Source of the DNA: Bacteroidota bacterium
Lineage (GTDB): Bacteria > Bacteroidota > Ignavibacteria > UBA10030 > UBA8401
DNA length: 35,186 nucleotides
Assembly (NCBI GenBank): GCA_021796275.1
Contig: JAJYOI010000031.1
Location: 1-35,186, forward strand
Direction of reading: 5' to 3'
Shown: positions 24,002 to 32,954 of the stretch, in pieces
Layout of the letters: every line of letters starts with the position of its first letter
How positions within the stretch are numbered: the stretch's first letter is position 1
The notes under the pieces: model-generated
What the model was told of the DNA's origin: nothing
Seen by the model: only the letters and a program-made list of their open reading frames with translations
Database searches by the model: none
Made by a program: the position numbers and the translations under genes

Positions 24002-25162
24002 ATGAAAACGATATATCGTCTGCTTGTTCTCGGGCTGATTTCCGTCGGCCTGATTCAGACATCACAGGCGCAGTCATTTACTGCTACTGCCGTTTACGTT
24101 GATGCCGACATCATCAACGCCACCACCATTGTTGACCCTCTCGCGGAAACGATCAAAGACGTTCCTGCAAGCAATTTTTCCCTCATCATCAACAATTCCA
24201 CCATGGATACTATCTGGGTGAATATGCAGCTGAAGGCGTTCGTCACTCTTGATGAAGACCGGGTGAAGAAATCGATTTTTACTGAAGATCCATACACAGA
24301 AGCTCCTTTTCCTGTTCCGCCGGGAGGAAGGCTGTTCCGCAGCACTGACGCGACAAACAGTCCTGATATGAAATTTCATTACCAAATAGATGATGCTGTA
24401 AAGACGGAACTCAAAAATAAGGTCACCGACCCTGCCAGCGGCGGACGTGTTCCTTCGGGAACGTACGAGGTCACTATTGCAATGCAGGCAGGAAAATATA
24501 TCGGTGGCCAGTGGACAAAAACAGGTGATATCACAATTACACCGACCTCGGATATTACAATCAGAGTCACCAACCCGACAACGGCGACGCTGATTCTTCC
24601 GGATCAGAATGGCTATGTATATCCATCACCGTTCCCGCAGTTTCAGTGGTCGTATGACGTGCGTTCGGTAACCATCAGTGTGTACGAAAAGCGCCCCGAG
24701 CAGCAATCGCTCGAAGATGCGATCTCTTCCTCATCTCCTTATCTTGTGGCGAATATTGACCGGCAGCTCTCAGGCAACCTTTCGATCTTCACGTACCCGC
24801 AAACGAATGTCGGAGGGCCGGGCATTACCATTTCCGAAGGTCCCCGTCCGCTTGAGCGCGGAAAAATGTACGTCGTTGTTCTTGACGGTAACCGGACAGC
24901 GTTCGGTACACAGGTTGAACCTCTGCGTACCATCCGTTCATTTACAATCTCCGATCCCGATGGCGAGCTTTTGAAGAATATGCTGCAGACAGTTTTTTCA
25001 GGCGGACCGTTTCAAAATGTTGTCAATATTATTCAGGACCAAAAACTTTCGCCGAACACTTCCCGGATAACGCTGAACGGAGTACCGCTCTCATCGCAGG
25101 AACTGCAAGTGCTGTTGAACCAGAATAAAAATAAAATTAAGTCTATCCATTTCGAAGAATAA
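24002..25162 (+). CDS. Secreted protein of unknown function (first gene of the FecR/CHASE2 module)
   Basis: A 386-residue exported protein I do not recognise. Residues 1-24 form a signal peptide with cleavage after Q-A-Q. The mature part is beta-rich. An N-terminal domain (about 25-180) has the stretch F-S-L-I-I-N-N-S-T-M-D-T-I-W. A second domain (about 195-320) has T-L-I-L-P-D-Q-N-G-Y-V-Y-P-S-P-F-P-Q-F-Q-W, the pattern of Ig/fibronectin-like modules in Bacteroidota envelope proteins. GAGGAG 9-10 bases before ATG 24002 is a good ribosome site. It is followed after 44 bases by the FecR-domain gene and is probably co-transcribed. Similar secreted proteins near FecR and CHASE2 genes suggest a shared envelope role, which is inference. 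Confidence 0.75.
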   Translation: MKTIYRLLVLGLISVGLIQTSQAQSFTATAVYVDADIINATTIVDPLAETIKDVPASNFSLIINNSTMDTIWVNMQLKAFVTLDEDRVKKSIFTEDPYTEAPFPVPPGGRLFRSTDATNSPDMKFHYQIDDAVKTELKNKVTDPASGGRVPSGTYEVTIAMQAGKYIGGQWTKTGDITITPTSDITIRVTNPTTATLILPDQNGYVYPSPFPQFQWSYDVRSVTISVYEKRPEQQSLEDAISSSSPYLVANIDRQLSGNLSIFTYPQTNVGGPGITISEGPRPLERGKMYVVVLDGNRTAFGTQVEPLRTIRSFTISDPDGELLKNMLQTVFSGGPFQNVVNIIQDQKLSPNTSRITLNGVPLSSQELQVLLNQNKNKIKSIHFEE

Positions 25163-25206
25163 TCGAACCGACCCATCCCAAGGGATTTTCAATTGGAGAA
25201 ACAAGC

Positions 25207-26331
25207 ATGAACAAAATTATACGGAACGTGGCGCCTAAAACGACACTGTTGTTCGCTGTACTTTTTATTACGGTCCAAAACAGCGCGCTGTCATCTCCTG
25301 ACGCAGCACCTGCCAACAAACCAATCGCAACGGTCTTCAAGCCGGTCGGCAACGTCGAATATCAAACCGGAAACAAAGATTGGACAAAAGCGACGCCGGC
25401 AATTCCGCTGTATCCGGGCGATCGGGTGCGCACGGGCAACAATTCATTCGTCATCATAAAATTTCTCGAAAACTCGATCCTTCGTGTTCAGGAAAAATCC
25501 GAAATCAGAATTAACGGCGAAATTTCCGCCAACAAAGAGTTTTCGAAGAATGTGTACGTGCGTCACGGGCAGCTTGGGTTCAACGTACAAAAGCATCCCA
25601 ATGAAAAATTTGAATTTTCCACGCCGACCTCCGTCGCTTCGATTCGCGGAACGCAGGGAATGCTGACAAGTTCAGACAGCTCTTTCCAATTGGTGTTGGG
25701 ATCGGGCGTTGTGATTGTCACCAACTTGATTTCGAATCAAAACATTACTGTCAACGGCGGCCAAGCTGCAACCTCACTCGCCAATGGACAACTCAGCGTG
25801 AAAATTGCAACGCAGGAAGAATTGAACCAGATGAACCAGTCCAATTCTGAAAACGGCGGCGAAGGCGGACAAGGACAAGGCAACCAAGGCGGACAAAGCA
25901 GCGGCACGTCGTCGAGCGGAGCAATGGCATTTGGATTCAACGTTACGTCTCCTTCCGTCACTGAAGGAGAATCGTTTGATGTTACCGTTGAGTTTACCCA
26001 AACATCGGTCTCGCTTGATACATTGAAAACGCTTGTTTCATACTTCGCTTTAGCATATAAATCGCCGGCGGCAACCACCTATAAGGAACTGCCCGGCACG
26101 ATAAGCGGATCGTCGGTGAAGTTTACTATTCCGGCAGACGATGCAGTGGCACCTTCAATTCAGGTTTACGTTATCTTACGGACAAAGACGGGCGTGCAAG
26201 TGACGTACCCGCAATCTAATCCTGAAAGCAACCCGATCGTCATTCCGATTCAATCCGCAAAGGTCAACGAATTAAAAATTGAATTTACCGACCCCAGCGG
26301 AAAACGAAAAACAATGGTGATTGATTATTAA
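25207..26331 (+). CDS. Secreted FecR-domain protein with a C-terminal domain shared with the next gene product
   Basis: A 374-residue exported protein. The signal peptide is about 1-29. The FecR domain spans about 40-190: V-F-K-P-V-G-N-V-E-Y, then Y-P-G-D-R-V-R-T-G-N-N-S-F-V-I-I, L-R-V-Q-E-K-S-E-I-R, and the hallmark F-S-T-P-T-S-V-A-S-I-R-G-T-Q. A Gly/Gln/Ser linker (about 215-240) leads to a domain at about 245-348 that reappears in the barrel protein encoded next. No anti-sigma or membrane anchor is visible, so this is not a classic FecR signal relay. AATTGGAG precedes ATG 25207. A strong terminator follows at 26363. Confidence 0.85.
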   Translation: MNKIIRNVAPKTTLLFAVLFITVQNSALSSPDAAPANKPIATVFKPVGNVEYQTGNKDWTKATPAIPLYPGDRVRTGNNSFVIIKFLENSILRVQEKSEIRINGEISANKEFSKNVYVRHGQLGFNVQKHPNEKFEFSTPTSVASIRGTQGMLTSSDSSFQLVLGSGVVIVTNLISNQNITVNGGQAATSLANGQLSVKIATQEELNQMNQSNSENGGEGGQGQGNQGGQSSGTSSSGAMAFGFNVTSPSVTEGESFDVTVEFTQTSVSLDTLKTLVSYFALAYKSPAATTYKELPGTISGSSVKFTIPADDAVAPSIQVYVILRTKTGVQVTYPQSNPESNPIVIPIQSAKVNELKIEFTDPSGKRKTMVIDY

Positions 26332-26362
26332 CATCTTCTTTTAAGTCCGCAAAAGAACATCC

Positions 26363-26409
26363 CCGCTTGCAATTCTATTATGGTTTTTATAGATTGCAAG
26401 CGGTTTTTT
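26363..26409 (+). terminator. Rho-independent terminator after the FecR-domain gene
   Basis: CCGCTTGCAAT (26363-26373) pairs perfectly with ATTGCAAGCGG (26393-26403), followed by TTTTTT (26404-26409). It separates the FecR-domain gene from the barrel gene, so the module is either two transcripts or partly read through. Confidence 0.88.
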
Positions 26410-26440
26410 ATTTAGAATCTGTCATTTCTTCCGGTGCATC

Positions 26441-28834
26441 ATGCCCATGTTTAAAAAAGCTCGTCTTTTCACTGCGCTAAGTTGTGTCATTTTGCTGATG
26501 GCGACATCAGTTCACTTGCACGCGCAGATCAACCGATATATTCGCTCACTCACGACGCCGCCGGCAAAAGAAGGAGCCGCGTTGGAAATTTCTGCGGGAT
26601 TGAGTAATACGTCGGAGATTGCGCGGGTTCTGTTGTATTACAGAGCATTCGGAACAACAGAATACAAGATTTTAGAAATGCCGATTGACCGCGATTCGGC
26701 AAGTGTTACGATTCCGCCGGAAGAAGTTGCCCCGCCGTTTATCGAGTGCTATATTCTTGTCGAAACAAATGCCGGTAAACAAGAAACTTATCCTTACGAA
26801 AATCCGCAAACAATCCCGAGCAGAGTTCCGGTCGAACCACGCTCACCGAAAGATCAAGAAGTCATCATTCTCAGTCCGGATAGAAATGATAACCTTCTTC
26901 AATCCGACATTTATATTTCTGTGTCGTTAGTGTATGCGACGGACAACATTGATCGCTCACGAACACAAGTGTTCTTCGACAACGTGAATGTTTCTGGAAA
27001 GGCAGTCGTCATGGGAGATTTGGTTGTCGTTTCAGCAAACGCGCTGCCGGCAAACATTCCCGCGGGACTACATACAATCACGGTGAAAGTCTATGATAAA
27101 AAAGGCGCGTTGTATCACACCCGCACGCGTCCGTTCAACGTTATTACAACAGCAGAAGCGCAGGAAATTGGTACGCGGATGGTGTACTCCGCCGATGCAC
27201 AAGTTGAACTGCGCCAGGAAAATATCAAAGGCATCATTACCAACTATGACAGGCTTGATGCACGCGGCAACGCCCGATATGGAATTTTAAAATCCGCAGC
27301 AAATCTTCATATTACTTCCGAAGAAAAGCCGGACATCCAGCCGCAAAACAGGTATCTTCTCAGCCTTGACGCAGACTACGCACGGGCAAGCATCGGTGAT
27401 GCATACCCGCGTTTGCCCTCAACAATAATGGATGGGCGGCGCGTCCGCGGATTCACATTTGATCTGCTGCTTGGCGCTTTCAACATGAATTATGCATCGG
27501 GAGAAATCACCCGCCGCACAGCGATTGACAGCACACAGCAGTTGCTCTCATTCCGCCGCACATTGACTGCGGTGCGCCCCTACTTCGGCAAAGGTGAGAA
27601 CTTTCAACTTGGTTTTACTTATTTGAAATCTACCGACCAGTACGGCGCAACGGATACGACAAACACGACATTGACGCCGCAGGAAAATGTCGTGTTCGGA
27701 TCGGACATGCTCATCGCGTTTGATGATCACCGCATTGAACTTACCGGACAAGGAGCATTCAGCTTAAACAATACGAACATTGCAGCGCCCCCGTTCACTG
27801 ATGCGCGTATTGATTCATCAACAGGATTATCGGCAAGCGACAAGAAAACTCTCAAGCAGTTTCTTCCTTATGTCTCAAAGATCATCGCCTTCAATGAAAA
27901 CCTCCAGCCGCTGAACCCTGCCGGATTAACATCGCTTGTCTATGAAACCGGGCTTGCCTTGAATTATTTCGGCAATTATCTGAAAGGCTCTTATCTTTAT
28001 CACGGTCGTGATTATAATTCTTCAGGAACAACGGCGCTCCGCAACGACGTGAAAGGCTTCAACGTTTTTGACCGGCTTCGGCTCTTCCAAAACAGAGTAT
28101 TTCTTACCGCGAGCTATGAGCAATTGCAGAACAATACTGCCAATACGGAGATCGCCACAACGACATACGGAAACATGCTGTCGTCAATCTCCTATTATCC
28201 GGCAAGCAATCTGCCAAACGTTACGGTTGGCTATGGCATTAATAAAAATCAGAACCCTGTTAACCCGTACGATTCGATTCCTGATATTGCATCGCGCGCA
28301 ATCAATGATAAAACAGACCGGTACTTTGTCCAGAGCACATACGATTTCTCGTTATGGGGCAGGCAGAACCTGACACTCAGCGTTGATAATGCAAACAAAG
28401 ACGATCAGACGCCGAAAAACCAGGATGTCAAAAGCTTCAACGGATTTCTGCTGATCAATACCGTGTACACGTTTCCGCTGGAAAGCACGCTCGGCTACGC
28501 GATCAGCACAAACTCCATCCCTCAAATAGCGTTAGATACGACCGGCGGTGTCGTTACACCGAAAACGATTTTTACTTCGTTAAACTATCAGACGATCACG
28601 TTAAATGGACGGTACCGAATCATCGGCGACATGCTGAGAATTTCTGCTACATTTGCTCCGACATTCGGCGACTTTAAGCGAACCCTGTATGATGTCAGCC
28701 TCCAGTGGACAATTACGCGCAATCAAAACGCGGTATTTGAATATCAATACATCGTCAACTCTCCTTCCACTGTTCAAACACTTTCAAGCGGCAACGATTC
28801 TTTCGCAAGCCTGTTGTACCGTGTGAATTTTTAG
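26441..28834 (+). CDS. Outer-membrane beta-barrel protein with N-terminal domain shared with the FecR-domain protein
   Basis: A 797-residue exported protein of a family I cannot name. The signal peptide is about 1-29 (cleavage after H-A-Q). Residues about 36-132 match the C-terminal domain of the preceding gene product. An Ig-like domain follows at about 145-240 (D-I-Y-I-S-V-S-L, V-F-F-D-N-V-N-V, H-T-I-T-V-K-V-Y-D). From about 250 to the end, long alternating strands with aromatic girdle residues and a final F-A-S-L-L-Y-R-V-N-F, with a C-terminal Phe, indicate an outer-membrane barrel. ATG 26441 or 26447 may be used. It could export or assemble the shared-domain proteins, or be a surface receptor; this is inferred from context only. 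Confidence 0.78.
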   Translation: MPMFKKARLFTALSCVILLMATSVHLHAQINRYIRSLTTPPAKEGAALEISAGLSNTSEIARVLLYYRAFGTTEYKILEMPIDRDSASVTIPPEEVAPPFIECYILVETNAGKQETYPYENPQTIPSRVPVEPRSPKDQEVIILSPDRNDNLLQSDIYISVSLVYATDNIDRSRTQVFFDNVNVSGKAVVMGDLVVVSANALPANIPAGLHTITVKVYDKKGALYHTRTRPFNVITTAEAQEIGTRMVYSADAQVELRQENIKGIITNYDRLDARGNARYGILKSAANLHITSEEKPDIQPQNRYLLSLDADYARASIGDAYPRLPSTIMDGRRVRGFTFDLLLGAFNMNYASGEITRRTAIDSTQQLLSFRRTLTAVRPYFGKGENFQLGFTYLKSTDQYGATDTTNTTLTPQENVVFGSDMLIAFDDHRIELTGQGAFSLNNTNIAAPPFTDARIDSSTGLSASDKKTLKQFLPYVSKIIAFNENLQPLNPAGLTSLVYETGLALNYFGNYLKGSYLYHGRDYNSSGTTALRNDVKGFNVFDRLRLFQNRVFLTASYEQLQNNTANTEIATTTYGNMLSSISYYPASNLPNVTVGYGINKNQNPVNPYDSIPDIASRAINDKTDRYFVQSTYDFSLWGRQNLTLSVDNANKDDQTPKNQDVKSFNGFLLINTVYTFPLESTLGYAISTNSIPQIALDTTGGVVTPKTIFTSLNYQTITLNGRYRIIGDMLRISATFAPTFGDFKRTLYDVSLQWTITRNQNAVFEYQYIVNSPSTVQTLSSGNDSFASLLYRVNF

Positions 28835-28858
28835 TGACGGCTGAGAGACCATCTGGAA

Positions 28859-31069
28859 ATGAAACCGAAAATTTCTCTCCCGCTGAAAGCGGGACCGTGG
28901 CTGACGCGCTTCGCCATCAGCACCGCCATTGCGCTTCTTATCATCATTTTTGTATCTGACGCTTTTTTTCAGTTCGGGTTCTTTGATCGTTCCAAGCTTT
29001 CCTTCATTGATAAAGATTTCGCCGCGCGCGGCCCGCTTCCTGTTTCACAAGATTCGCTTGATGTCGTTCTCGTAACAATCTCCGACAAATCCGAAAATAC
29101 ACTTCCCGAACATTTTCCCTTTCCCCGAAGTTATTACGCACGCGCAGTCCGGAACTTGAATCGCGCCGGTGCCCGCGCCATTGGTATCGACCTTACGTTT
29201 GAAACAGGAGACGAGCGCGGGCCTGATGAAGACAGCGCACTGTTTAATGCGATCCGGCAGTACAAAAATGTTGTTGTTGCGGGCAAGACCGATATTCGTG
29301 TTGACGAAGCGAGCATCAAGCGTCAGGATGAAGATTTCCATTCCATTTTTTATCGGGCGGACAGTTCCGTCGGCATTGTGTACGTGCCGAACGATCAGGA
29401 TGGAATTTACCGCCGCTACTGGCCTTTCGCCAAAATGCCGGGGCAGGAACGCTACATACCGACATTCGCGTTCGAATTATTCAATAAGTATCTTCACCTT
29501 CCTTCCACAGCAACATGCAAAGACACATCCGCTGCTTTTGTTCTTGGCAATCACCGCATTCCGAAGTACGATGACGTTTCGATGCTGATCAACTATGTGG
29601 GACCCGCCGGACAAACGTACCGCACATTCGATCTCGCCGATATTCTTGATGATAAAACATTCAAGACAAAAGAAGAACGCGAATATGGTATCGACATCAA
29701 TACATTCGACGATCCGGATATCGGACTTTTGCAAAGCAATATTTTCCGAAACAAAATCGTTCTTATTGGCCCCGCATTCCCGGAATCCAAAGACATTTTC
29801 CCCGTTTCGATAGCAAAGCAAGGGAACCCGGACGAAAACTTGATGTACGGCATGGAAATCCACGCGAACGCGCTGGAGACATTGTTGAGCAGAGACTTTA
29901 TTGTCGCATTGCCGATGTGGGAAAAAGCGCTGTTCGTCTGGCTCTTTTCACTGCTGACATTCTTCGTCGTCTCAGTAGTCAAACATTTGAAGTGGAAGCG
30001 CAGTTTTTTGCTGGAAATTGCCGCCGTGCTTTTTCTCGGAATTGAAATCTATGCAGTTCTCTATTTGTCAGAATATTTTTTCGCGGCGCATCGCTTATTA
30101 ACTCCGGTTGTTTCTCCGATTGCGGCAGTCCTCGCCAATTACGTCGGCAGCGTCGTATATCAATATCTCACTGAACGAAAACAAAAAGTGATGATCAAAG
30201 GAATGTTCAGCCAATACCTGAATCCGACTGTCGTTGATGAATTGATCGCACATCCGGAGAAGCTTCGCTTAGGCGGCGAACGGCGGGAATTGACCGTGCT
30301 CTTCAGCGATATTGCGGGCTTCACAACATTTTCAGAAAAACTTCCGCCGGAAGAACTTGTGCTTGTGCTCAACGAATATTTGAGCGCAATGACAGAGATC
30401 GTTTTCAAAAACGACGGCACGCTTGACAAGTATGAAGGCGACGCCGTCATGGCATTCTGGGGCGCACCTGTCGAATTGGATAATAACGCGCTTCACGCGT
30501 GTAATGCGGCGCTGGAAATGCAGGAACGGCTCGTCACGATCCGGGAAAAATGGAAAAAAGAAGGGAAGCCGGATGTTTATGTCCGCATCGGCTTAAACAC
30601 CGGCGATATGGTTGTCGGCAATATGGGAGGCACCGGACGATTTGATTACACCGTCATCGGCGACAGCGTTAATTTGGGATCGCGTCTGGAAGGTGCGAAC
30701 AAGCAGTACGGCACCTACATTATGGCAAGCGAGCGCACACGGGATCTCGTGAAAGACTTTTTCATCTTCCGCGAGCTTGATCTTCTTATTGTGAAAGGGA
30801 AAACAAAGCCGATCACAGTGTTCGAGCTCATCGGCAGAAAAAGCGACGGCGTCCATCAGCAAAGGCTTGACGCCATTGAAGAATACCGTAAAGGCTTAAC
30901 CCTCTACCGGCAGAAGCGATTTGAGGAAGCAATCGAACAATTCAACAAAGCGCTGAATGTCAACCCCAACGATCAGCCATCGAAGATTTATATCGAACGC
31001 TCGCAGTTGTATCTTACCGCCCCGCCGCCGGATGATTGGAACGGCGTCTTCGTTCTGAAAACGAAGTGA
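28859..31069 (+). CDS. CHASE2-adenylate cyclase with C-terminal TPR
   Basis: A 736-residue membrane sensor cyclase that should make cAMP from ATP. TM1 is about 18-40. The CHASE2 sensor is extracytoplasmic (about 45-345), with R-A-G-A-R-A-I-G-I-D-L-T-F at 102-114. Three closely spaced membrane segments follow at about 352-372, 380-403 and 413-435. The class III cyclase domain (about 460-650) has metal aspartates D484 in F-S-D-I-A-G-F and D528 in Y-E-G-D-A, and transition-state N and R in V-N-L-G-S-R-L-E. Its D-Y-T-V-I-G-D motif favours adenylate over guanylate cyclase. A TPR unit ends the protein (about 675-710). It starts 24 bases after the barrel gene and is probably co-transcribed. Confidence 0.93.
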   Translation: MKPKISLPLKAGPWLTRFAISTAIALLIIIFVSDAFFQFGFFDRSKLSFIDKDFAARGPLPVSQDSLDVVLVTISDKSENTLPEHFPFPRSYYARAVRNLNRAGARAIGIDLTFETGDERGPDEDSALFNAIRQYKNVVVAGKTDIRVDEASIKRQDEDFHSIFYRADSSVGIVYVPNDQDGIYRRYWPFAKMPGQERYIPTFAFELFNKYLHLPSTATCKDTSAAFVLGNHRIPKYDDVSMLINYVGPAGQTYRTFDLADILDDKTFKTKEEREYGIDINTFDDPDIGLLQSNIFRNKIVLIGPAFPESKDIFPVSIAKQGNPDENLMYGMEIHANALETLLSRDFIVALPMWEKALFVWLFSLLTFFVVSVVKHLKWKRSFLLEIAAVLFLGIEIYAVLYLSEYFFAAHRLLTPVVSPIAAVLANYVGSVVYQYLTERKQKVMIKGMFSQYLNPTVVDELIAHPEKLRLGGERRELTVLFSDIAGFTTFSEKLPPEELVLVLNEYLSAMTEIVFKNDGTLDKYEGDAVMAFWGAPVELDNNALHACNAALEMQERLVTIREKWKKEGKPDVYVRIGLNTGDMVVGNMGGTGRFDYTVIGDSVNLGSRLEGANKQYGTYIMASERTRDLVKDFFIFRELDLLIVKGKTKPITVFELIGRKSDGVHQQRLDAIEEYRKGLTLYRQKRFEEAIEQFNKALNVNPNDQPSKIYIERSQLYLTAPPPDDWNGVFVLKTK

Positions 31070-31073
31070 GCGC

Positions 31074-31100
31074 CAGTGGTGCCATGGCGTAAAGCGCCAT
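31074..31100. repeat. GCCATGGCG palindrome between convergent genes
   Basis: ATGGCG (31084-31089) and CGCCAT (31095-31100) form a hairpin with loop TAAAG. With its left flank (TGGTGCCATGGCG) it matches the core of the palindrome at 12749-12780 (TGGCGCCATGGCG, then AGCGCCA versus TGCGCCA). It lies between the cyclase and the lipoprotein gene and may act as a weak bidirectional terminator. Confidence 0.6.
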
Positions 31101-31112
31101 AATTTTCCTTAT

Positions 31113-31700
31113 TCACTGAAGTTGCTCACGATTCAACACAGTCTTCGCAAACACCAACTGATCTTCGATGAGCGAAGCCAATGATGCGTCAGGTTTTTCC
31201 TGCCGGAGTTCCAATTCATACATCCGTCTCTCGCTTCGAAACACAAGCACACGGCGCAATAAATAATCCTTCGAGTACACGTACAAACAAAACCCCGGTT
31301 CGTTTTCCAAAGGCGAAGGCGTCCGGAGAATTCTTCCAACAACATTCGGCTGCGCTAATTTTTCCTCCAATGAAATATTCCCGAGCACGCAGATATTTTC
31401 CTTTGCAAGCATCGCTTTAGTTGCCGATGACGATCGCAGTTCTTTCAGAACCATCAGTGCGGAACGGCCTTCATGAACAATGTGCACGAGGTCGCCGGAC
31501 ACATTCGGTGAGAATTTTTCTTGATGCCAGCCGGAAGGAATAAGAAAAGACGAGCTGGAAGGTGAAATCGCTGGCCGAAGCGCAGGTGTTTCAGTCGTCG
31601 TGCGCTGGGAAGAGCAGCCGAAAAACATGAGAAGAAGGAAAGGCGGCGCAACGCACGACAGAAACGAACGGAAACGTTGTGCCCTTTGCATGTTCATCAT
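31113..31700 (-). CDS. Hypothetical lipoprotein
   Basis: A 195-residue predicted lipoprotein of no family I recognise. Its n-region is long and basic (R6, R9, R11), followed by a hydrophobic core, with lipobox M-F-F-G-C giving C29. A Ser/Thr/Pro linker (about 30-50) leads to a compact domain beginning F-L-I-P-S-G-W-H-Q-E-K-F and containing V-H-I-V-H-E-G-R-S-A-L-M-V-L-K-E-L. ATG 31700 lies directly after the preceding stop codon (TGA at 31701-31703, ATG adjoining); ATG 31691, which shortens the n-region, is possible. It is evidently translated with the PorV-like gene upstream, so an outer-membrane role beside that protein is likely. The function is unknown. Confidence 0.7.
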   Translation of the reverse strand: MMNMQRAQRFRSFLSCVAPPFLLLMFFGCSSQRTTTETPALRPAISPSSSSFLIPSGWHQEKFSPNVSGDLVHIVHEGRSALMVLKELRSSSATKAMLAKENICVLGNISLEEKLAQPNVVGRILRTPSPLENEPGFCLYVYSKDYLLRRVLVFRSERRMYELELRQEKPDASLASLIEDQLVFAKTVLNREQLQ

Positions 31701-32807
31701 TCACTCTGCGCCCCGGCGATATTTCTCTTCTTCGATGACAAGCCGAAGTGAAATGCGGTGAGAGTTGCCTAATTCATCCGCACCGTTAAATTTTGCAAAC
31801 GCATAATCTATGTCGAGCTTTGGCAAATGCACACCGGCACCGACCGTGAGGTTGCCCAAATCATTCATCCCAACACGCACAGCGGCGATGCTCTTGAATT
31901 CGTACTCGATGCCTCCGTGCGGATCGAAACTCACCGGGCCAACATGCGCCAATGCAGAATATTTCCTGTCTTCAAAGCGAATATCAACATCGACGGCAGG
32001 GGCAAACCGTCCTTTTAGAAATTCAAAGTAGTACGCACCGCCAACTTTCACTGTCGGCGAAATAAGCTCGTTCGTCCCGGTGCTCCATGCAACGAGTGTT
32101 GTTGTTACATCCTGAATATTTGCGCCGAACATTAAATTATCCGTAGCCGCATACAATGCACCGACGTCGAAACCGATGCCGTTGCCGTAAAAGTCGCCGA
32201 TATTCCTTCGAATCAATTTCAGGTTTACACCCCAATAAAAATTTTCCGCACGCTGTTTCGCATACGTGAAATAAACAGCCCAGTCCGCCGCATTAAAGAA
32301 AGTGATCTTGCTGTAGTCGGGCCTGATATCGGCGCCATCGTTAAAAATGCCGTCGCCGTTGATATCATTCCATGACGTGCGCGTGTCGGGAATTCCATCA
32401 ATGCCGAGCCGAAATATGCTCACACCGAAAGACGCCGCGTTGTATTCAGTCTGCTTGTGACTCTGTCCGTATTGATCAATCACAGTAACATCCGTTTCCT
32501 GATTTTTTCCGTACGGAAATGCGACGGCGGCATAATCGTAATTCACCAGACTGCCGAACTGTTCGTCGTGCATCAGCGAAATTTCGGGATACGTGATGCG
32601 CGCAAGTCCCGCCGGATTCCAATATCCTGCCGTGACATCGTTTGCCAACGCCACGTACGCTCCTCCCATGCCAAGCGCACGCCCGCCAACACCGATTGCC
32701 ATAAATTCTCCGGCATACTTACCGACTTGTAAGCCGCCGGCAAACGCTGAAAAGAAAAACAGCAGGAAAAATAAAATGAAGGCAAGAAAGCGATTGAATG
32801 GATTCAT
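31701..32807 (-). CDS. PorV/PorQ family outer-membrane protein
   Basis: A 368-residue beta-barrel of the FadL-like PorV/PorQ family. In Bacteroidota these proteins shuttle type IX secretion substrates to the surface or bind cargo. The signal peptide is about 1-23. The N-terminal family mark K-Y-A-G-E-F-M-A-I-G-V-G-G-R-A-L-G-M-G-G-A-Y-V-A-L-A-N-D lies at about 29-56, followed by W-N-P-A-G-L-A. An insert at about 145-162 reads D-I-N-G-D-G-I-F-N-D-G-A-D, an EF-hand/dockerin-like calcium loop. No other type IX gene is in the window, so PorV function is not established. Its transcript passes through a structured leader with an apparent terminator just upstream of the start. Confidence 0.85.
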   Translation of the reverse strand: MNPFNRFLAFILFFLLFFFSAFAGGLQVGKYAGEFMAIGVGGRALGMGGAYVALANDVTAGYWNPAGLARITYPEISLMHDEQFGSLVNYDYAAVAFPYGKNQETDVTVIDQYGQSHKQTEYNAASFGVSIFRLGIDGIPDTRTSWNDINGDGIFNDGADIRPDYSKITFFNAADWAVYFTYAKQRAENFYWGVNLKLIRRNIGDFYGNGIGFDVGALYAATDNLMFGANIQDVTTTLVAWSTGTNELISPTVKVGGAYYFEFLKGRFAPAVDVDIRFEDRKYSALAHVGPVSFDPHGGIEYEFKSIAAVRVGMNDLGNLTVGAGVHLPKLDIDYAFAKFNGADELGNSHRISLRLVIEEEKYRRGAE

Positions 32808-32824
32808 ACAGTCACCATAGTCAT

Positions 32825-32857
32825 AAAAAAACCGAATCTCTCTTCCCGAAATTCGGT
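32825..32857 (-). terminator. Terminator-like hairpin immediately upstream of the PorV-like start
   Basis: On the minus strand ACCGAAT (32857-32851) pairs with ATTCGGT (32837-32831), followed by a run of T (complement of A at 32825-32830). It ends only 17 bases before the start codon at 32807, leaving no room for a promoter after it, so it looks like an attenuator in the leader rather than the end of an upstream unit. Confidence 0.65.
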
Positions 32858-32862
32858 CTTTC

Positions 32863-32925
32863 TTGTTAGAGAGAAAAGTGAACTACGTTCAAATACATCA
32901 CACACACAACACTTCACTCTAACAA
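32863..32925 (-). promoter_or_regulatory. Leader stem-loop upstream of the attenuator
   Basis: On the minus strand TTGTTAGAG (32925-32917) pairs perfectly with CTCTAACAA (32871-32863). A further 4-base pairing, TGAA/TTCA (32916-32913 with 32882-32879), follows a bulge. The loop contains a GTGTGTGTG run. It lies between the promoter and the terminator hairpin, in the position of a sensing domain. Confidence 0.5.
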
Positions 32926-32954
32926 TGCACGATAGTCATGATCTCCGTGCAAGT

